Source of the DNA: Phenylobacterium sp.
GTDB lineage: Bacteria > Pseudomonadota > Alphaproteobacteria > Caulobacterales > Caulobacteraceae
Assembly (NCBI RefSeq): GCF_030679875.1
Contig: NZ_JAUXSP010000003.1
Span: 120,492 to 184,491, forward strand
Reading direction: 5' to 3'
DNA length: 64,000 nt
Shown: one piece after another, positions 59,367 through 64,000 of the stretch
Numbering within the stretch: the stretch's first letter is position 1
Layout of the letters: the number at the start of each line of letters is the position of its first letter
Program-made: the position numbers and the translations under genes
The notes under the pieces: generated by a model
Database searches by the model: none
What the model was told of the DNA's origin: nothing
Seen by the model: the letters and a program-made list of their open reading frames with translations, nothing else

Positions 59367-61917
59367 CCGCGGTCCTGTCGTCAGATCAGGTCTCGGCCCA
59401 CGCCTGCTGGCCTGGATGGTGATCGGCGAGTGGCGGGCCCAGCCTGGCCGCACCCTGGCCGCCGTTCTCGCCATCGCCGTCGGGGTCGGGCTTGGATTGG
59501 CGATCCACCTGGTGAACCGTTCGGCTCTGGATGAATTCGCCGGCGCCGTGCGCAGCGTCAGCGGTGCGGCCGACCTGCAGGTCCAGGCCGCCAGTTCGGC
59601 CGGATTCGATGAAGGCCTCTATCCAATCCTCGCCCGGCTGGAGGGCGTGGCGGTCGCCAGTCCTGTGGTCGAACTCCGCGCCCTGACCGACGATGGGGTG
59701 GCCCTGACCCTGCTGGGCCTTGATCCGCTGCGAGCCGCGTCGGTGACCCCCAATCTGCTGGGCAGGCCGGCGGCTGGCGACGGCGGGGGCACGGCCGCTG
59801 AGGCGGTGTTCGATCTCGACGCCGTGACCTTGTCGCCGGCCGCCCTGCAACAGACAGGGCTGCGGGTCGGCGACCCGATACGGCTGAGCGCGGCAGGGCA
59901 GAGCGCGACCCTGCGTGTCGCCGGCGTCCTTGAGGGGATCAGCGGCGACCGCGCCCTGGGCGTGATCGACATCGCCGCGGCGCAGTGGCGGTTTGGCCAA
60001 CTGGGCCGCCTGCAGCGACTCGATCTGCGGCTGACGGCCGGCGCTGATCGCGGCGCCGTTGAGCGCGCCGTCCAGAGCAAGCTCCCGGCGGAAGCGGCCC
60101 TGGTCACCCCACAGAGCGAGATGCGCCGCACCGAGAGCCTGTCGCGGGCCTATCGGGTCAATCTGCAGATGCTGGCCCTGGTGGCTCTGCTGACGGGAGG
60201 CTTCCTGGTCTATTCCGCCCAGACCCTGTCGGTGACCCGGCGGCGACCGCAATTTGCGCTGCTGAGGGTGTTGGGTCTTCCCGCCCGAGGCATGTTGAGC
60301 CAGGTCCTTATTGAAGGCGTGGTGCTGGGTGTGGCCGGCGCGGCCCTGGGGGTGGCCTTGGGGGTAGGCCTGGCGGAGCTGGCTCTGCGCCTTCTCGGGG
60401 GCGATCTGGGCGGTGGCTATTTCAGGGGCGGGCGGCCGCCCCTGGCCTTCACCCCGGTGGCGATGGCGGTGATCTTCAGCCTGGGTGTCGCCATATCGGT
60501 CCTGGGCAGCCTGTTCCCCGCCCTGCAGGCCGAGCGGATTCCCGCCGCCGTGGCCCTGAAGACCGGTTCAGGGGAAACCCCCGACGCCGCGGGCCAGCCG
60601 CCTCCGTGGATCAGTCTCACCCTGCTGGCGGCCGGCGGTCTGGCCGCTCTGGCGCCGCCGCTGGGGGGCGTGCCGCTGTTCGGTTACGGCGCTATCGCCC
60701 TGATCCTGGCCGGCGGCGTCGGCGCCATGCCCTGGCTGGCCCGAGGCCTGCTGAGCCCTCTGAGGCGGCTGAACGCCCCACCGCCCCTGGCCTTGGCCAT
60801 CGCCCGGCTGTGGGGAGCCCCCCGCCAGGCCGCAGTCGCGCTATGCGGCATCGTCGCCAGCACCAGCCTGATGGTGGCCATGGCGGTGATGGTCACCAGT
60901 TTCCGCGGCTCGGTTGAGGACTGGCTGATTCAGATCCTGCCGGCCGACATCTATATGCGCCTCGAACCGGGCCTCGCCCTGGACCCCGCCGCCCAGGCCC
61001 GGCTGGCGGCCGCCCCTGAGGCGGCCGCGGTCGAGTTCCGCCAGAGCTTCAGCCTGCGTCTCCACCCTGATCGCCCGCCCGTCCAGGTCAGCGCCCGCGG
61101 CGGACCTGGGACCAGCGCGGGCGAAGGCCTGCCGCTGGTGGGCGCCCAGGCGACGGGCGAAGGCCTGCCGGTCTGGATCTCCGAGCCCATGGCCCGGCTC
61201 TATGATCTGCGGCCTGGGGACAGCCTGGACCTGCCGATCGCATCCGAGATGCAAGAAGGCCTGTTCGTGGCGGGGGTCTGGCGGGACTACTCCAACCAGT
61301 TTGGCGCCCTGGTGATGGATCAGTCCGCCTACACCACCCTGACCGGCGATCCTGGCCGCGCCGAGGCGGCTATCGTCCTCAGGCCGGGCCTGGAACCCGC
61401 GAGCGCGATCGCGGCGCTGCGGGCGCGGCTGCCAGACTCCCTGGCGCCAGGCGCAGATTTCGCCGAGCCGAGGGAAATCCGCGCCGTGGCCCTGCGGATT
61501 TTCGACCGGTCCTTCGCGGTGACCTACGCCCTTGAGGCCATCGCCATTCTGGTGGGACTGGCCGGGGTCGCCACCACCTTTTCGGCCCAGACCCTGGCGC
61601 GCCGCAAGGAGTTCGGCATGCTCCGCCACGTGGGCGTCCGGCGAGGACAGATCATGCAGATGCTGGCCGCCGAGGGGGCCCTGCTCGGCGCCATCGGCGC
61701 CCTGGCCGGCCTCACCCTCGGGGGCGTGATGAGCCAGGTCCTGATCCATGTGGTCAATCCGCAGTCCTTCAACTGGACCATGGAGACCCGCCTGCCCTGG
61801 CCGCTGCTGGCCAGCCTCGCAGCAGCGCTCGTCGCCACCTCGGCGGGGGCGGCGGTGCTGGCCGGCCGCGGCGCCCTGGCCGACAGCGCCGTGCGCGCCG
61901 TGCGGGAGGACTGGTGA
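59356..61917 (+). CDS. FtsX-domain ABC permease (LolC/E or MacB-like)
   Basis: An 853-residue membrane protein. After an N-terminal span (about 15-37) and a long periplasmic region, FtsX-type membrane blocks lie at about 265-415 and again at about 720-850, with a second group of spans around 430-480 and a large periplasmic domain between 490 and 700. The layout is the longer YbbP-like FtsX permease with two FtsX domains. With the upstream ATPase it forms a mechanotransmission ABC system; cargo is not evident. The stop overlaps the GTG of the AttH gene by 4 bases. An alternative TTG at 59347 exists. Confidence 0.9.
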   Translation: MSTSRGPVVRSGLGPRLLAWMVIGEWRAQPGRTLAAVLAIAVGVGLGLAIHLVNRSALDEFAGAVRSVSGAADLQVQAASSAGFDEGLYPILARLEGVAVASPVVELRALTDDGVALTLLGLDPLRAASVTPNLLGRPAAGDGGGTAAEAVFDLDAVTLSPAALQQTGLRVGDPIRLSAAGQSATLRVAGVLEGISGDRALGVIDIAAAQWRFGQLGRLQRLDLRLTAGADRGAVERAVQSKLPAEAALVTPQSEMRRTESLSRAYRVNLQMLALVALLTGGFLVYSAQTLSVTRRRPQFALLRVLGLPARGMLSQVLIEGVVLGVAGAALGVALGVGLAELALRLLGGDLGGGYFRGGRPPLAFTPVAMAVIFSLGVAISVLGSLFPALQAERIPAAVALKTGSGETPDAAGQPPPWISLTLLAAGGLAALAPPLGGVPLFGYGAIALILAGGVGAMPWLARGLLSPLRRLNAPPPLALAIARLWGAPRQAAVALCGIVASTSLMVAMAVMVTSFRGSVEDWLIQILPADIYMRLEPGLALDPAAQARLAAAPEAAAVEFRQSFSLRLHPDRPPVQVSARGGPGTSAGEGLPLVGAQATGEGLPVWISEPMARLYDLRPGDSLDLPIASEMQEGLFVAGVWRDYSNQFGALVMDQSAYTTLTGDPGRAEAAIVLRPGLEPASAIAALRARLPDSLAPGADFAEPREIRAVALRIFDRSFAVTYALEAIAILVGLAGVATTFSAQTLARRKEFGMLRHVGVRRGQIMQMLAAEGALLGAIGALAGLTLGGVMSQVLIHVVNPQSFNWTMETRLPWPLLASLAAALVATSAGAAVLAGRGALADSAVRAVREDW

Positions 61918-63005
61918 TGATCCCCCGCCGCGCCTTCGCAGCCCTCCTCGCGGCCGGGCTGACCTTGCCCGCCGCCCCCGGCCACGCCCAGGAAAGCCCC
62001 GGAGGCGTCAGCTTCGCCCCGGTGCGGCCCGGGCGGCGGCTGAGCTTTCCGACCGATCACGGCGCTCATCCCGATTTCCGGACCGAGTGGTGGTACGTCA
62101 CCGGCTGGCTGCAGGCTGATGGCCAACCCATCGGCTTCCAGATCACCTTTTTCCGCATCCGCACCGCCGCCGATCCGCGCAATCCCAGCGCCTTTTCCCC
62201 TCGCCAGGTGATCTTCGCCCATGCGGCCATTTCCGACCCAAGGGTGGGGCGTCTTCTCCACGCCCAGCGTATCGCCCGGGCCGGGTTCGGCTTGGCCGAG
62301 GCCAAGGTCGGCGATATGGATCTTGTCCTCGACGACTGGCGTCTTCGCCGAACCGCGAACGGCGTCCTCAGGGCCCAGGCGGGCGGCGAGGAATTCGCCC
62401 TGAACCTGACGCTTGAGCCGACCCAGCCTGTCCTTCTGCAGGGCCAGCAGGGGTTCAGTCGAAAGGGGCCTGGGGCCGACCAGGCAAGCTACTATTACAG
62501 CCTGCCCCACCTGAAAGTGTCCGGCGCGCTTGTCCGTGAGGGGCGCCGGCGACCGGTGACCGGGGAAGCCTGGCTCGATCAGGAATGGTCCTCCACCCTG
62601 CTGGACGCCCGCGCCGTGGGCTGGGACTGGGCCGGGATCAACCTCGACGACGGGGCTGCGCTCACCGCCTTCCAGGTGCGTGATGGTCAGGGCCAGGCAG
62701 TGTGGGCCGGTGGCTCTCTGCGCGCAGCCGATGGAGGGCTGACCACCTTCGGCCCAGGCGACGTGCGGTTCGCAACCCGTCGCCAGTGGCGCTCCCCTCG
62801 GACCGCCGCCCTCTATCCGATCGCCCGGGACATTCAGGTCCGCACCCCGCAAGGCGCCAGGATCTGGCGCCTGGAGCCCCTGTTTGATGACCAGGAACTC
62901 GATAGCCGCCCCGTCGGCCCGGTCTATTGGGAAGGCGCGGTGCGCACCGAAGGCGGCCGGGGCTACCTTGAATTGACCGGCTACGACGCCCCCCTCGCCC
63001 TCTAG
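61914..63005 (+). CDS. AttH/carotenoid-hydratase-like lipocalin-fold protein
   Basis: A 363-residue exported protein with a signal peptide (about 3-26, ending GHAQ). The fold has two lipocalin-like beta barrels, recognised by FPTDHGAHPDFRTEWWYVTGWL (about 44-65) and GEAWLDQEWSS (about 217-227). AttH-type proteins are related to CrtC and are regularly encoded with a LolD-like ATPase and FtsX permease, as here. A lipid substrate is suggested by family and neighbours but not shown. The GTG at 61914 overlaps the permease stop. Confidence 0.87.
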   Translation: MMIPRRAFAALLAAGLTLPAAPGHAQESPGGVSFAPVRPGRRLSFPTDHGAHPDFRTEWWYVTGWLQADGQPIGFQITFFRIRTAADPRNPSAFSPRQVIFAHAAISDPRVGRLLHAQRIARAGFGLAEAKVGDMDLVLDDWRLRRTANGVLRAQAGGEEFALNLTLEPTQPVLLQGQQGFSRKGPGADQASYYYSLPHLKVSGALVREGRRRPVTGEAWLDQEWSSTLLDARAVGWDWAGINLDDGAALTAFQVRDGQGQAVWAGGSLRAADGGLTTFGPGDVRFATRRQWRSPRTAALYPIARDIQVRTPQGARIWRLEPLFDDQELDSRPVGPVYWEGAVRTEGGRGYLELTGYDAPLAL

Positions 63006-63056
63006 GTCCCGTCCCCACCCCTGGGCTAGACTGTCGCCTGCGATGAGGAGTCCCCC

Positions 63057-63482
63057 ATGGCCTATTGGCTGCTGAAGTCTGAGCCGGACGTCTTCTCCTG
63101 GGACGACCTGGTCGCACGCGGCGCCAAGGGCGAGCCCTGGAACGGGGTGCGCAACCACACCGCCAAGCGCAACATGATGGCCATGAAGACCGGCGATCAG
63201 GCTTTCTTCTATCACTCCCAGGCCGGCAAGGAGATCGTCGGCGTCTGCGAGGTGATCAAGGAGGCCTATCTCGATCCGACTGATCCCAAGGGGCTCTTTG
63301 TCTGTGTCGATGTGCGGGCCCGTGAGCCCCTGCCCCGCCCATTCACCCTGGCCGAGGCCAAGGCGGACCCAGCCCTGACGGCCATGTCCCTGGTGACCTC
63401 CTTCCGCCTGTCAGTCCAACCGGTGACCGAGGCGGAGTGGCGTCACATCATGACCTGCGCCCGATCCGCAGCCACGGCTTGA
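63057..63482 (+). CDS. EVE-domain protein
   Basis: A 141-residue soluble EVE-domain protein (PUA-like fold that reads modified bases). Signatures: YWLLKSEPDVFSWDDL at the start, WNGVRNHTAKRNMMAMKTGDQAFFYHS (about 32-58) and GVCEVIKEAYLDPTD (about 62-76). EVE proteins bind modified cytosines in DNA or RNA; the exact ligand is unknown here. It follows the lipocalin-like gene by 51 bases and may have its own promoter. Confidence 0.93.
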   Translation: MAYWLLKSEPDVFSWDDLVARGAKGEPWNGVRNHTAKRNMMAMKTGDQAFFYHSQAGKEIVGVCEVIKEAYLDPTDPKGLFVCVDVRAREPLPRPFTLAEAKADPALTAMSLVTSFRLSVQPVTEAEWRHIMTCARSAATA

Positions 63483-63548
63483 CCTGGCGAGACGACAGGC
63501 CTTGATGCGGACAAGGGCCGAGCCGGTCCTAGGGCTTCAGGAGACACG

Positions 63549-64000
63549 ATGACGGGGCGCGGCAGGCTTAGAGTGGGGGTGCTGCTGCTGGCGGCCGTGC
63601 TCATCGTCGCCCTTGTCGCGGTCATGAACCGCAGGCCGCCTGAGGTGACCGTGGCGACCCTCAGCCCCCAGGCCACGGAACTGGTCCTGGCCGTGGTCGG
63701 TCGCGTCCGCCCCCTGGACCTGGTGGAGGTGCGCTCGCCCAATCCCGGACAGGTGATTGAGCTCTTGCGGGACGACGGCGACCGCGTGGCGCAGGGGGAA
63801 GCCTTGGCTGTGGTGCGCGCCGCGGTGGAGGCGGCCCAGACCGAGGCCGACACCGCCCGCGTCGGCGCCGCCCAGGCTCAGGCCGCCCAGGCCAGGCTCG
63901 CCTACCAGCGCACCGCGACCCTGGCCCGCCAGGGGTTCGCCGCCCAGGCGGCGCTGGATCAGGCCCGGGCGGCGCTGCGGGCGGCCGAGGCCGAGGTCGC
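63549..64000 (+). CDS. HlyD/RND-type periplasmic adaptor, cut by window
   Basis: Only the first 150 residues are visible. The N-terminus has a membrane anchor (RLRVGVLLLAAVLIVALVAV, 6-25), then a biotinyl-lipoyl-like strand (LAVVGRVRPLDLVEVRSPNPGQVIELLRDDGDRVAQGEALAVV), then an Ala/Gln/Arg-rich coiled-coil hairpin. This is the membrane-fusion-protein layout that joins an inner-membrane exporter to an outer-membrane channel. An ABC or RND pump gene is expected beyond the edge. Confidence 0.88.
   Translation, partial: MTGRGRLRVGVLLLAAVLIVALVAVMNRRPPEVTVATLSPQATELVLAVVGRVRPLDLVEVRSPNPGQVIELLRDDGDRVAQGEALAVVRAAVEAAQTEADTARVGAAQAQAAQARLAYQRTATLARQGFAAQAALDQARAALRAAEAEV

Noticed and set aside
61524..63215. 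563-codon minus-strand open frame over the permease and lipocalin genes
   Set aside because: Antisense shadow; crosses three real genes.
1..64000. CRISPR arrays, insertion sequences, prophage, toxin-antitoxin pairs
   Set aside because: No spaced direct repeats, transposase, integrase or phage genes were seen; the two tRNA genes show no integrated element beside them.

Overview
The window is GC-rich, densely coding DNA from an alphaproteobacterium, most likely a member of the Caulobacteraceae (Phenylobacterium- or Caulobacter-like). This rests on gene content: a DivJ-type cell-cycle kinase, two DUF2336 proteins, a MucR regulator, a HisKA_2 kinase next to a methanogen-output-domain protein, a CtrA-type TTAA-N7-TTAAC site, and a ccm / Do-protease / two-component / glnE layout. 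No database search was possible. No insertion sequence, prophage, CRISPR array or rRNA was seen, so this is ordinary core chromosome with many regulators.

Layout. 1-10 kb (minus strand): cytochrome c maturation operon ccmI-ccmE-ccmF-ccmH, joined by 4-base overlaps, followed by a Do-type protease, an OmpR regulator, its histidine kinase and glnE (cut by the window edge). 10-16 kb: a conserved unknown protein, an HD-family protein, a PhoP/PhoQ-like pair with a small PepSY-like exported protein, and a DnaJ-class co-chaperone gene interrupted by an in-frame amber codon. 16-25.5 kb: a class A penicillin-binding protein, a HisKA_2 kinase / receiver / output-domain module, an ABC-F ATPase, a 486-base stretch without a credible gene that may hold a structured RNA, and a MASE1 hybrid kinase. 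25.5-36 kb: an NMT1/THI5-like ABC importer, a DUF2336 protein, a protein with three TonB-C-type domains, a TPR-like protein behind a perfect CtrA motif, and translation genes (rsuA, an rsmC-like gene, prfC).

36-46.8 kb: DUF1491 and exported unknown proteins, divJ with a divergent soluble kinase, sufE, a PAS protein, mucR, a second DUF2336 protein, and acyl-CoA genes (crotonase, acyl-CoA ligase, MaoC dehydratase). 46.8-57 kb: a trypsin-like protease, oligopeptidase B, GNAT, LysR and ilvD, a periplasmic cyclophilin, an SRAP-domain protein beside a 52-residue DUF2256 protein, and an ABC1/UbiB kinase. 57-64 kb: tRNA-Gln(UUG) and tRNA-Pro(CGG), a DUF547 protein, a cold-shock protein, an ABC ATPase / FtsX-type permease / AttH-lipocalin operon, an EVE protein, and the start of an HlyD-type adaptor.

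Themes: at least six histidine kinases and four response-regulator genes or domains in 64 kb, envelope quality control (Do protease, cyclophilin, PBP1A, Lol-like ABC module), and cell-cycle control. The points most worth a second look are the amber-interrupted co-chaperone gene, the possible RNA at 22,960-23,313, the CtrA site, and the three-fold TonB-C protein. Long open frames antisense to real genes are abundant because of the GC-rich third positions and were left out.
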